The notes beneath the pieces were generated by a model. It worked only from the letters and a program-made list of their open reading frames with translations. It was not told the origin of the DNA and did no database searches. 64,000 nt of DNA from Pseudomonas sp. MRSN 12121. GTDB taxonomy: Bacteria; Pseudomonadota; Gammaproteobacteria; Pseudomonadales; Pseudomonadaceae. The stretch covers positions 4,425,388 to 4,489,387 of the forward strand of contig NZ_CP010892.1 in the NCBI RefSeq assembly GCF_000931465.1, read 5' to 3'. This document shows positions 1 through 8,441 of this stretch, in pieces (within the stretch, counting starts at the first letter, position 1; the number at the start of each line of letters is the position of its first letter). A program made the position numbers and the translations under genes.

Positions 1-229
1 ACAGGATATCGGCGCTGTAAGAACCGGCAGGACCACCGAAGTTCTGCACATCTTCGATCTTGCTGTTATGACTCCAGCCCGGGTCGTCTTTGCCATAGGT
101 CAGCAATGCCATCATCAGGAACAGGCACAAGGCACCAATGGCGATCAACGCACCTTCCTTGAGCCGGTAGTGCAGTTGCTGGCGCCAGAGTGGGACTACT
201 GTTTTAGGTGCAGCGGTGGATTTCTTCAA
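1..229 (-). CDS. ftsK: DNA translocase FtsK, N-terminal part (partial)
   Basis: Only the first 76 codons lie in the window; the gene runs off the left edge. FtsK pumps DNA at the division septum to resolve chromosome dimers. The visible part has a short basic cytoplasmic N-terminus (KKSTAAPKTVVPLWRQQLHY), then one hydrophobic segment at about residues 25-45 (EGALIAIGALCLFLMMALLT), and then a periplasmic-type stretch (YGKDDPGWSHNS). This matches the start of Pseudomonas FtsK. The start is a TTG at 229-227 (complement), with an AGGA about 9-12 bases upstream; no better ATG is in frame. It is divergent from trxB. The motor and gamma domains are outside the window. Confidence 0.85.
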   Translation of the reverse strand, partial: MKKSTAAPKTVVPLWRQQLHYRLKEGALIAIGALCLFLMMALLTYGKDDPGWSHNSKIEDVQNFGGPAGSYSADIL

Positions 230-559
230 AACGCGTCTTTTCCTGCGCCATGGGCGCGTCCAACTGTTGATCGACTAAAAAATGCTGCCCAATCCGAGCA
301 GATAAATAAAGTTGACGAGCATAACCGGGGCTACTTTTAACATTCTGTCCCGGTATTGCGAAACTGGAAGAGCTATCACGGCTGCAACCCTGCAAAGCCG
401 ATACTATTCAACATATGGATACAAAACCGCATTGTACGGGTTTACAAGCGCCATGCCACGCCGCTCAGTACGGGGATACAGCACGACCAGAAGCACTTTA
501 CGCAATATTCAATTTGAGCACGCATTCTCTTTTGTGACAAAGGCTTATGAGGTGTTTTT
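230..559. other. Divergent ftsK/trxB intergenic region (330 bp)
   Basis: No gene was seen. The region is more AT-rich than its flanks and must carry both outward promoters. It contains a small inverted repeat, TTGTA-N6-TACAA, at 432-447, which could be a regulator site or chance. A GAGGTG ribosome-binding site precedes trxB. No clear LexA box was found. Confidence 0.5.
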
Positions 560-1510
560 ATGAACGAAGCGAAGCATTCACGCCTGATCATTCTCGGCTC
601 CGGCCCCGCCGGTTACAGCGCCGCCGTGTATGCCGCCCGCGCCAACCTCAAACCGACGGTTATCACCGGCCTGCAAGCGGGGGGACAGCTGACGACGACC
701 GTCGAGGTCGACAACTGGCCGGGCGATGCAGAAGGCCTGACGGGCCCGGTGCTGATGGAACGCATGCAAAAACACGCGGAACGCTTCGACACCGAGATCA
801 TCTACGACCATATCCATACCGCCGAGTTGCAACAACGCCCCTTTATCCTCAAGGGCGATAGCGGCACCTATAGCTGCGATGCCCTGATCATCGCCACCGG
901 CGCCTCGGCCCAGTATCTGGGACTGCCCTCCGAGGAAGCCTTCGCCGGCAAAGGCGTATCCGCTTGCGCCACCTGCGACGGCTTTTTCTACCGCAATCAG
1001 GTAGTGGCCGTGGTGGGCGGCGGCAATACGGCCGTGGAAGAAGCCCTGTACCTCTCCAACATCGCCCGAGAGGTGCATCTGGTGCATCGGCGCGACAAAT
1101 TGCGGGCGGAAAAGATCCTCCAGGACAAGCTGTTCGAGAAAGCGGCCAAGGGCAATATCCGCCTGCACTGGAATCAGCATCTCGACGAGGTACTGGGCGA
1201 TGCCAGCGGCGTCACCGGCGCCCGCCTGCGCGACAGCCTGACCGGCGAAACCCGGGAACTGGCGCTAGCCGGCGTGTTCATTGCCATCGGCCACAAACCC
1301 AATACGGACTTGTTCCAGGGACAACTGGACATGCACGACGGCTACCTGCGGATCAAGGGCGGTAGCGAGGGGGACGCCACGGCTACCGCCATCCCAGGGG
1401 TATTTGCAGCAGGCGACGTGGCCGACCACGTCTATCGCCAGGCCATCACCTCTGCCGGCGCGGGGTGCATGGCAGCCCTGGATGCGGAAAAATTCCTCGA
1501 CGACAACTGA
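560..1510 (+). CDS. trxB: Thioredoxin-disulfide reductase (TrxB)
   Basis: This is an FAD-dependent cytoplasmic enzyme that uses NADPH to reduce thioredoxin. At 316 aa it has the normal low-molecular-weight bacterial length. Visible motifs are the FAD-binding GSGPAG at residues 13-18, the redox-active CATC (Cys136 and Cys139), the NADPH-binding GGGNTA at about 153-158, and a C-terminal FAD motif (VFAAGDV). It begins with ATG 10 bases after a GAGGTG ribosome site. It is followed by aat on the same strand after a 72-base gap, so co-transcription is possible. All catalytic residues are present. Confidence 0.97.
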   Translation: MNEAKHSRLIILGSGPAGYSAAVYAARANLKPTVITGLQAGGQLTTTVEVDNWPGDAEGLTGPVLMERMQKHAERFDTEIIYDHIHTAELQQRPFILKGDSGTYSCDALIIATGASAQYLGLPSEEAFAGKGVSACATCDGFFYRNQVVAVVGGGNTAVEEALYLSNIAREVHLVHRRDKLRAEKILQDKLFEKAAKGNIRLHWNQHLDEVLGDASGVTGARLRDSLTGETRELALAGVFIAIGHKPNTDLFQGQLDMHDGYLRIKGGSEGDATATAIPGVFAAGDVADHVYRQAITSAGAGCMAALDAEKFLDDN

Positions 1511-1582
1511 TCTCCCGACCTACGCTTGCGGCGGGCCCGGCAAGGCCCGCCACCGCCCTCCCCTTCCGCAAGTCTGGACGCC

Positions 1583-2263
1583 ATGCTGACCTGGTTACAA
1601 CGCAACACCTTTGACTTCCCGCCACTGGAAAAAGCCCTGCGCGACCCCAACGGCCTGCTGGCCGCGGGCGGCGACCTGTCAGCCGACCGATTGATCCATG
1701 CCTATCGCCACGGCTGCTTTCCATGGTTCTCCGAAGGCCAGCCAATTCTCTGGTGGTCCCCGGACCCGCGCACAGTCCTGCTTCCAGACGAACTGCATGT
1801 ATCCCGCAGCCTGAACAAACTGTTGCGCCAGCAACGTTACCAGGTCACCTTCGACCAGGACTTTCCAGCCGTCATCAGTGCCTGCGCGGCGCCACGCGCC
1901 TATGCCGATGGCACCTGGATCACCGAGTCGATGCAGAATGCCTACCTCGAACTGCACAAGCGCGGCTACGCCCATTCCGTCGAAGTGTGGGACCAGGGCT
2001 CGCTGGTGGGCGGGCTGTACGGGCTAGCAATGGGCCAGTTGTTTTTCGGGGAGTCGATGTTCAGCCGCGCCGACAACGCGTCGAAATTCGGCTTCACCAT
2101 ACTGGTCGAACGCTTGCGGGCATGGGGATTCGCCCTGATCGACTGCCAGATGCCCACCGACCACCTGCACAGCCTGGGAGCCCGCGCCATCACGCGCCAG
2201 GAGTTCGCCGGCTACCTGCAACGCCATCTGGACCAGCCCAGCCGCGCCATATGGGTTTCCTAG
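1583..2263 (+). CDS. aat: Leucyl/phenylalanyl-tRNA--protein transferase (Aat)
   Basis: Aat transfers Leu or Phe from aminoacyl-tRNA to proteins with N-terminal Arg or Lys, making primary N-degrons for ClpS-ClpAP. The 226-aa protein starts at MLTWLQRNTF; an upstream in-frame start at 1526 would add an unconserved Pro/Arg-rich tail and was rejected. Family motifs seen are GCFPWF (44-49), WWSPDPR (57-63) and FFGESMFS (154-161). It lies just upstream of bpt, the other N-end aminoacyl-transferase, and near clpS and clpA, which read the product. Confidence 0.96.
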   Translation: MLTWLQRNTFDFPPLEKALRDPNGLLAAGGDLSADRLIHAYRHGCFPWFSEGQPILWWSPDPRTVLLPDELHVSRSLNKLLRQQRYQVTFDQDFPAVISACAAPRAYADGTWITESMQNAYLELHKRGYAHSVEVWDQGSLVGGLYGLAMGQLFFGESMFSRADNASKFGFTILVERLRAWGFALIDCQMPTDHLHSLGARAITRQEFAGYLQRHLDQPSRAIWVS

Positions 2264-2320
2264 GCGGGTTGCGCCAGCGTGGCTTACACTTAATTCAAAG
2301 CTAATCCCGAGGGTTGATTC

Positions 2321-3028
2321 ATGACCGAGTTGGCGCGTTTGAAGTTCTATGCCACTCAGCCCCACTCTTGCAGCTACCTGCCCGAAGAACAGGCGACCAC
2401 GCTGTTCCTCGACCCTAGCCAGCCCATGGATGTGCATGTCTACGCAGATCTGTCGGAAATGGGCTTTCGCCGCAGTGGCGATCACCTCTACCGGCCGCAT
2501 TGCCAGAACTGCAATGCCTGTGTCCCGGCGCGCATTCCTGCCGCGCAATTCTTGCCCAATCGGCAGCAGAAACGCATTCTCAAACGCAATGCCGACTTGC
2601 AGGTTCAGCCTGTCAAACCGGCCTTCAGCGAAGAATATTTCGATCTTTACCAGCGTTATATCGAACAACGCCACGCCGATGGCGACATGTACCCCCCCAG
2701 CCGCGATCAGTTCTCGACCTTTCTGGTCCGTGACCTGCCCTTCTCCCGGTTCTATGAGTTCCGCCTCGACGGACGCCTGCTTGCCGTGGCTGTCACCGAC
2801 CTGCTGCCCAACGGGCTTTCCGCGGTCTACACCTTCTATGAGCCCGAAGAGGAGCGCCGCAGTCTTGGCCGCTTCGCCATCCTGTGGCAGATCGGCGAGG
2901 CCTTGCGCCTGGGCCTGGACGCGGTCTACCTCGGTTACTGGATCAAGAACTGCAAAAAAATGAACTACAAGACCCAATATCGGCCTATCGAGCTGCTGAT
3001 TAACCAGAGATGGGTCATCCTCAACTAG
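2321..3028 (+). CDS. bpt: Aspartate/glutamate leucyltransferase (Bpt; annotated as arginyltransferase)
   Basis: This 235-aa member of the ATE1/Bpt family attaches Leu from Leu-tRNA to N-terminal Asp or Glu, creating N-degrons. It is the short bacterial Bpt form, often labelled arginyl-tRNA-protein transferase. Conserved features are Cys17 (HSCSYLP), the cysteine cluster Cys61/64/67 (HCQNCNAC), and the C-terminal [13 protein letters not shown] block at about 205-217. The cysteines match those that bind a metal or cluster in the family. It lies between aat and infA on the same strand, with a 57-base gap after aat. Confidence 0.95.
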
Positions 3029-3128
3029 AAGCCCTTGGCTTGAACCCCACTTTTCGGGCACAATGCACGCCGCTTTTGCCTGGCGCAGTTGCACCGGGCC
3101 ATTCACTGGACACCGAGGGCTTTACTGC

Positions 3129-3347
3129 ATGTCGAAAGAAGACAGCTTCGAAATGGAAGGCACTGTCGTCGACACCCTGCCCAACACCATGTTTCGCGTG
3201 GAGTTGGAAAATGGGCACGTCGTAACCGCGCATATCTCCGGCAAGATGCGCAAGAACTACATTCGTATTCTTACCGGTGACAAAGTGCGCGTCGAGCTGA
3301 CGCCCTATGACTTGAGCAAAGGGCGCATCACTTACCGCGCTCGCTAA
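3129..3347 (+). CDS. infA: Translation initiation factor IF-1
   Basis: IF-1 is an S1/OB-fold protein that binds the 30S A site during initiation. It is 72 aa, the usual length, beginning [11 protein letters not shown]. The start at 3129 gives the conserved N-terminus, whereas an in-frame start at 3063 would add 22 unconserved residues. Signature segments include [24 protein letters not shown] and [13 protein letters not shown]. It is followed by a strong terminator and then the convergent clpA. The aat-infA-clpA-clpS neighbourhood also occurs in enterobacteria. Confidence 0.98.
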
Positions 3348-3362
3348 GCAAGTCGACACAAG

Positions 3363-3388
3363 ACGCCCGGCCCACGCCGGGCGTTTTT
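3363..3388 (+). terminator. Rho-independent terminator after infA
   Basis: A perfect 9-bp stem (ACGCCCGGC/GCCGGGCGT) with loop CCAC is followed by a T run. It lies 15 bases after the infA stop. Confidence 0.9.
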
Positions 3389-3413
3389 GTTTGTGCGCTT
3401 TATGCCTGACATG

Positions 3414-3440
3414 AAAAAGGCGCCTTGCGGCGCCTTTTTT
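3414..3440. terminator. Bidirectional terminator between infA and clpA
   Basis: An 11-bp perfect stem (AAAAAGGCGCC/GGCGCCTTTTT) with loop TTGC has T runs in both directions. It lies 12 bases beyond the clpA stop (minus strand), so its main use is probably clpA. It also backs up the infA terminator. Confidence 0.85.
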
Positions 3441-3451
3441 GTTGCGGCCTT

Positions 3452-5722
3452 TCAGGCCATTTCTGCAGTGGTCTCGAACTCGAAGGTCAGCTCGCCATCC
3501 TTGATGTCGATGTGCACCACACCGCCATGCTCGGCCAGTTCGCCAAAGAGTATCTCCTCCGCCAGCGGACGCTTGATCTTGTCCTGGATCAGGCGCGCCA
3601 TCGGACGAGCACCCATCGTCACATCGTAACCACCCGCCGCCAGCCAGCTGCGAGCCGCGTCGGTGACCTCCAGCTGAACGCGCTTGTCTTCCAGCTGCGC
3701 CTGAAGCTCGGTAAGGAACTTGTCCACCACGCTCTTGATGACCTCATGGCTGAGGCGACCAAACTGGATAATGGTGTCCAGACGGTTGCGGAACTCCGGC
3801 GTGAAGCTCTTCTTGATCACTTCCATCGCATCGGAAGAGTGATCCTGATGAGTGAAACCGATAGAGGCCCGCGCCGCTGTTTCGGCACCCGCGTTGGTGG
3901 TCATGATAATGATCACGTTGCGGAAGTCCGCCTTGCGCCCGTTGTTATCGGTCAAGGTACCGTGATCCATCACCTGCAGCAGCAGATTGAAGACCTCGGG
4001 GTGGGCTTTTTCGATCTCATCGAGCAGCAGCACACAGTGAGGCTGCTTGGTAATGGCCTCGGTCAGCAGGCCACCCTGGTCGAACCCGACATAACCCGGA
4101 GGCGCACCGATCAGACGCGACACGGTATGGCGCTCCATGTACTCGGACATATCGAAACGTACCAGCTCGATACCCAGCGCCTTGGCCAACTGCCGCGCGG
4201 CTTCGGTTTTACCGACACCGGTAGGACCGGCGAACAGGAACGAGCCGACGGGCTTGTCTGGCGACTTCAGGCCAGCGCGAGACAGCTTGATCGCAGTGGA
4301 CAGCGAGTCGATCGCCGCATCCTGGCCAAATACGGTCAACTTCAAATCACGCTCGAGATTACGCAACAGCTCCTTGTCGGAACTGGTGACATGCTTCGGC
4401 GGAATCCGCGCGATTTTTGCCACGATATCCTCGACCTGAGCCACCTCGATGCGCTTGACGCGCTTGTCGGAAGGCTGCAGGCGCTGATAGGCACCCGCCT
4501 CGTCAATGACATCGATAGCCTTGTCCGGCATATGCCGGTCATTGATGTAGCGCGAGGCCAGTTCGGCCGCGGCGCGCAAGGCTTCGTCGCTGTACTCGAT
4601 GCTGTGGTGCAGTTCGAAACGCCCCTTGAGACCGCGCAGGATACCAATGGTGTCCTCGACCGAAGGCTCGGAGACGTCGACCTTCTGGAAACGACGCGCC
4701 AAAGCGCGATCCTTCTCGAAAATCCCGCGGAACTCCTGGAATGTGGTCGAGCCAATGCAACGGATATCGCCCGAGGAAAGCAATGGCTTGAGCAGGTTCG
4801 AGGCATCCATTACCCCACCGGACGCCGCACCGGCACCAATGATGGTGTGGATCTCATCGATGAACAGGATCGCCTGCGGACGCTTCTTCAGCTCACCCAG
4901 CAACGCCTTGAAACGCTTCTCGAAATCGCCGCGGTACTTGGTACCGGCCAGCAACGCACCGAGATCCAGGGAGTACACCACGCTATTGGCCAGCAGATCG
5001 GGAACCTGGCTGTCGACAATGCGCTTAGCCAGGCCTTCGGCGATCGCGGTTTTACCCACGCCCGCCTCACCGACCAGCAACGGGTTATTCTTGCGCCGAC
5101 GCGCAAGGATCTGCGCCACGCGCTCGACTTCCTGCTCACGCCCCACCAACGGATCGATACGCCCCTGGCGTGCCAGTTCATTGAGATTGCTGGCATAGGC
5201 ATCCAGCGGATTGCCGGAAGAGGAAGACTCGCCGCCTTCATCGTCCTGCATGTCCTGCTCACCTTCAGAATGATCGCCATGCCCCGGCACCTTGGAGATG
5301 CCATGGGCGATATAGTTGACGACGTCGATACGGGCAACGCTCTGCTGTTTCAGCAGGAACACCGCCTGGCTCTCTTGCTCACTGAAGATTGCAACCAGCA
5401 CATTGGCACCGGTCACTTCGCGCTTGCCCGAACTCTGCACATGAAAGACAGCACGTTGCAGCACACGCTGGAAGCCCAGGGTTGGCTGGGTTTCGCGATC
5501 CTCGTCATGTACGGGAATCAGTGGCGTGGTGGAGTCGATGAACTCCTGCAGGTCGTGCTTGAGTTTGTCGAGGTTTGCTCCGCAGGCACGTAAAACGGTG
5601 GCGGCGGCCTCATTATCCAAAAGAGCCAACAAGAGGTGCTCGACGGTCATGAATTCATGACGCTTCGAACGGGCCTCTTTGAAGGCGAGATTGAGGGTGA
5701 CTTCGAGCTCGCGGTTTAACAT
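3452..5722 (-). CDS. clpA: ATP-dependent Clp protease ATP-binding subunit ClpA
   Basis: ClpA is a Hsp100/AAA+ unfoldase that feeds substrates, including N-degron proteins delivered by ClpS, to ClpP. The 756-aa protein has the Clp N-domain (about 1-145), an acidic Ser/Gly linker (150-172), AAA1 with Walker A GEAGVGKT (218-225) and Walker B LFIDE (286-290), and AAA2 with Walker A GPTGVGKT (499-506) and Walker B LLLDE (565-569). The ClpP-docking loop reads IGF at 621-623; E. coli has IGL. It lies 29 bases after clpS and is probably co-transcribed with it. Confidence 0.97.
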   Translation of the reverse strand: MLNRELEVTLNLAFKEARSKRHEFMTVEHLLLALLDNEAAATVLRACGANLDKLKHDLQEFIDSTTPLIPVHDEDRETQPTLGFQRVLQRAVFHVQSSGKREVTGANVLVAIFSEQESQAVFLLKQQSVARIDVVNYIAHGISKVPGHGDHSEGEQDMQDDEGGESSSSGNPLDAYASNLNELARQGRIDPLVGREQEVERVAQILARRRKNNPLLVGEAGVGKTAIAEGLAKRIVDSQVPDLLANSVVYSLDLGALLAGTKYRGDFEKRFKALLGELKKRPQAILFIDEIHTIIGAGAASGGVMDASNLLKPLLSSGDIRCIGSTTFQEFRGIFEKDRALARRFQKVDVSEPSVEDTIGILRGLKGRFELHHSIEYSDEALRAAAELASRYINDRHMPDKAIDVIDEAGAYQRLQPSDKRVKRIEVAQVEDIVAKIARIPPKHVTSSDKELLRNLERDLKLTVFGQDAAIDSLSTAIKLSRAGLKSPDKPVGSFLFAGPTGVGKTEAARQLAKALGIELVRFDMSEYMERHTVSRLIGAPPGYVGFDQGGLLTEAITKQPHCVLLLDEIEKAHPEVFNLLLQVMDHGTLTDNNGRKADFRNVIIIMTTNAGAETAARASIGFTHQDHSSDAMEVIKKSFTPEFRNRLDTIIQFGRLSHEVIKSVVDKFLTELQAQLEDKRVQLEVTDAARSWLAAGGYDVTMGARPMARLIQDKIKRPLAEEILFGELAEHGGVVHIDIKDGELTFEFETTAEMA

Positions 5723-5751
5723 AGCTTCACCTCATACCCAAGTGGTCGGCG

Positions 5752-6114
5752 TTAACCGTCCTTCTCGATTTCACAGAGTAGCGGATGCTGGCTTTCCCTG
5801 GCGTACTGGTTGACCTGCATGGCCTTGGTCTCGGCGATGTCGCGGGTAAACAATCCACATACTGCCCGTCCTTCTGTATGAACGGCCAGCATTACCTTGG
5901 TCGCCAGCTCGCGATTCAGGTTAAAAAACACCTCGAGCACTTCGACGACGAAATCCATCGGTGTGTAGTCATCATTGAACAAAACCACCTTGTACATCGG
6001 CGGGGCCTGTAACGTCGGCTTAGCTTCCTGTACAGCCAAGCCAGCGGAATCGTCGTCTTGGAAATCCGGGCGATCCTGATTGAATGTTAGTCGAATCTGG
6101 CTGATTGCATGCAT
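5752..6114 (-). CDS. clpS: ATP-dependent Clp protease adaptor ClpS
   Basis: ClpS binds N-terminal Leu, Phe, Tyr or Trp and hands the protein to ClpAP. The protein is 120 aa: a flexible N-terminal extension of about 40 residues, then the folded core beginning MYKVVLFNDDYTPMDFV, which contains the conserved N-D-x-x-T-P-M-D signature of the N-degron pocket. The later LAVHTEGRAVCG segment is also typical. It is the promoter-proximal gene of clpS-clpA and is divergent from cspD. Confidence 0.96.
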   Translation of the reverse strand: MHAISQIRLTFNQDRPDFQDDDSAGLAVQEAKPTLQAPPMYKVVLFNDDYTPMDFVVEVLEVFFNLNRELATKVMLAVHTEGRAVCGLFTRDIAETKAMQVNQYARESQHPLLCEIEKDG

Positions 6115-6339
6115 GGAAAGAAAGGTTCGTTAGTTGAGCAAATACAGTGGTGGGGGCACTCCGGGAGGATTTCAACTCCGACCGCCGGGTCACCTTGACT
6201 ATCGGCAAAACGGTGTTACAACCAATAGAGCCCACATTGGGTAATAAAGGTCCGTACCGTCAATCCCATATTTCGGATTTCGGTACGGATGAACAGGATG
6301 ATACTCCAGTGATGGAGTCTGTTGCAGAGGGATATGAGC

Positions 6340-6597
6340 ATGGCAAGCGGCAAGGTCAAGTGGTTCAACAACGCCAAGGGTTATGGCTTTATTAATGAGG
6401 AGGGCAAGAACGACGACCTGTTTGCCCACTACTCGGCCATCGAGATGGAAGGCTACAAAACCTTGAAAGCCGGTCAGGCCGTGAGCTTCGAGATCACGCA
6501 AGGTCCCAAGGGCCTGCACGCCGTGAAAATCAACTCCATCAAGACCCAGAACGCCCCTGCCGCCACTCCCTCCTTCCCGGAAACAGCCTTGAGCTGA
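6340..6597 (+). CDS. cspD: Cold-shock-domain protein CspD
   Basis: This 85-aa single-stranded nucleic-acid-binding OB-fold protein is of the CspD type, which in other bacteria is stationary-phase induced and inhibits replication. RNP1 (KGYGFI) and RNP2 (DLFAHY) are intact, and a Pro/Ala-rich tail of about 15 residues follows the domain. The ATG at 6340 was chosen because AGAGGG lies 9 bases upstream; ATGs at 6322 and 6334 are badly spaced. It is divergent from clpS, as in many gamma-proteobacteria. Confidence 0.93.
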   Translation: MASGKVKWFNNAKGYGFINEEGKNDDLFAHYSAIEMEGYKTLKAGQAVSFEITQGPKGLHAVKINSIKTQNAPAATPSFPETALS

Positions 6598-6628
6598 ATC
6601 CGACACCCCGTCATAAAACAGTCATAAA

Positions 6629-6664
6629 AAAACGGCCGGTTCAATCACTTGAACCGGCCGTTTT
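6629..6664. terminator. Bidirectional terminator between cspD and icd
   Basis: A 16-bp perfect stem (arms 6629-6644 and 6649-6664) has loop TCAC, with A and T runs at the two ends. It serves the converging cspD and icd transcripts. Confidence 0.92.
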
Positions 6665-6680
6665 ACTGAGCGCGTATCAC

Positions 6681-7937
6681 TTACATGTGCGAGATCAGCG
6701 CATCGCCGAACGCCGACGACGACAACAGCGTGGCGCCGTCCATCAGGCGCTCGAAGTCGTAGGTCACGGTCTTGGCGCCAATGGCACCGTTAGTGCCCTT
6801 GATGATCAGGTCGGCCGCCTCGGTCCAGCCCATGTGCCGCAACATCATTTCAGCCGAGAGGATCAGCGAACCCGGGTTCACCTGGTCCTTGCCGGCATAT
6901 TTCGGCGCGGTGCCGTGGGTGGCCTCGAACATGGCCACGGTGTCGGACAGGTTGGCGCCCGGGGCGATACCGATCCCACCTACCTCCGCAGCCAGCGCGT
7001 CGGACAGGTAGTCACCGTTCAGGTTCAGGGTCGCAATAACGTCATATTCGGCGGGACGCAGCAGGATCTGCTGGAGCATCGCATCCGCGATGGCGTCCTT
7101 GACGATCACGTTCTTGCCGGTTTTCGGGTTCTTGAATTGCATCCATGGACCACCGTCGAGCAGGGTCGCGCCGAACTCCTCGGCCGCCACTTCATAGGCC
7201 CACTCCTTGAAGGCACCTTCGGTGAACTTCATGATGTTGCCTTTATGCACGATGGTCAGCGAGTCGCGATCGTTGTCGACGACATATTGCAGCGCCTTGC
7301 GCGCCAGGCGCTTGGTGCCCTGCAGGGAAACCGGCTTGACGCCGATACCGCAGTTCTCATCGAAACGGATCTTGGTGACACCCATCTCTTCCTTGAGGAA
7401 CTTGATGACCTTGGTGGCTTCCGCGGAACCGGCCTTCCATTCGATACCGGCATAGATGTCTTCGGAGTTCTCACGGAAGATGGTCATGTCGACATCGCCG
7501 GGCTTCTTCACCGGGCTGGGCACACCTTCGAACCAGCGCACCGGGCGCAGGCAGACATAGAGGTCCAGTTGCTGGCGCAGGGCCACGTTCAGGGAGCGGA
7601 TACCGCCACCCACCGGCGTGGTCAGCGGGCCCTTGATGGACACCACATAATCCTTGACCGCGTCCAGAGTTTCCTGAGGGAGCCAGGTGTCCTGGTCGTA
7701 CACTTGGGTGGCTTTCTCGCCGGCGTAAACCTCCATCCAGGAAATTTTGCGCTCGCCGCCGTAGGCTTTCTTCACTGCAGCATCGACAACCTTGATCATG
7801 ACCGGGCTGATATCAACGCCAATACCATCACCTTCGATGAAAGGGATGATCGGGTTGTTAGGAACATTGAGAGAATGGTCTGCATTGACGGTGATTTTGT
7901 CGCCGACTGCTGGAACCTGAATCTTCTTGTATCCCAT
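6681..7937 (-). CDS. icd: NADP-dependent isocitrate dehydrogenase, homodimeric type (Icd)
   Basis: This TCA-cycle enzyme converts isocitrate and NADP+ to 2-oxoglutarate, CO2 and NADPH. The 418-aa length and sequence match the E. coli Icd class. Visible elements include PFIEGDGIGVDI near residue 32, the substrate/phosphorylation-loop segment (RENSEDIYAGIEW), and the cofactor region ATHGTAPKYAGKD. It is transcribed away from idh, which encodes an unrelated enzyme for the same reaction. In E. coli the enzyme is controlled by phosphorylation at the active-site Ser, which is conserved here (RENSED). Confidence 0.97.
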   Translation of the reverse strand: MGYKKIQVPAVGDKITVNADHSLNVPNNPIIPFIEGDGIGVDISPVMIKVVDAAVKKAYGGERKISWMEVYAGEKATQVYDQDTWLPQETLDAVKDYVVSIKGPLTTPVGGGIRSLNVALRQQLDLYVCLRPVRWFEGVPSPVKKPGDVDMTIFRENSEDIYAGIEWKAGSAEATKVIKFLKEEMGVTKIRFDENCGIGVKPVSLQGTKRLARKALQYVVDNDRDSLTIVHKGNIMKFTEGAFKEWAYEVAAEEFGATLLDGGPWMQFKNPKTGKNVIVKDAIADAMLQQILLRPAEYDVIATLNLNGDYLSDALAAEVGGIGIAPGANLSDTVAMFEATHGTAPKYAGKDQVNPGSLILSAEMMLRHMGWTEAADLIIKGTNGAIGAKTVTYDFERLMDGATLLSSSAFGDALISHM

Positions 7938-8441
7938 GCTGAACTCCGTTGTGTGGATTGAACATCTGGCTGCGTTCGAGCGTACCCCAGTTGAATCTGG
8001 ACGGGAACCTCATGTTCCCGTCACCGAGCGCGAAACAGCACAGTTCGCGGCCTACAAGCCTGAAAACAAAGGGAAAAGCGCCAAATTCGAGCACTTTGAG
8101 CGAGCCTAGGCCAACCCTGGCTGCGACCTTTAGACCAATGGACGAGACGCGCGGCCTATGAACCATCGGCGTTTTGCCAGCTACCTATGTATAATGCCGC
8201 CGCTGACCACAGAGTCACGACGGCTGAGCGCTCTGCCACTGGAAAAAATGTAGCCGAGACTTTCCGCCAAAAGCCGGGCTGTTATCGCAGCCCACACGCT
8301 TGACGCTCGACTGATGCACCCAACATCACCGCGAAGAAACCTCGACATTCGGTTCACGGATGGCTTTGAACGAACGCGCTCACCCGGCGCCCCTCGAGTT
8401 TTTCTGCGCACGCTTTAGCAAAGAAGAGAGTTAATCCGAAT
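7938..8441. other. Divergent icd/idh control region (504 bp)
   Basis: No coding gene is supported. The region must hold both divergent promoters. A perfect TATAAT hexamer lies at 8190-8195 on the plus strand, but no good -35 stands at 16-18 bp. If it is used, the idh leader would be about 240 nt, long enough for post-transcriptional control or a small RNA. An AAGAAGAGAG ribosome site precedes idh. Confidence 0.4.

Noticed and set aside
204..395. 63-codon minus ORF overlapping the ftsK start
   Set aside because: The ftsK frame begins at the TTG at 229 in a different frame and matches known FtsK N-termini; this ORF does not.
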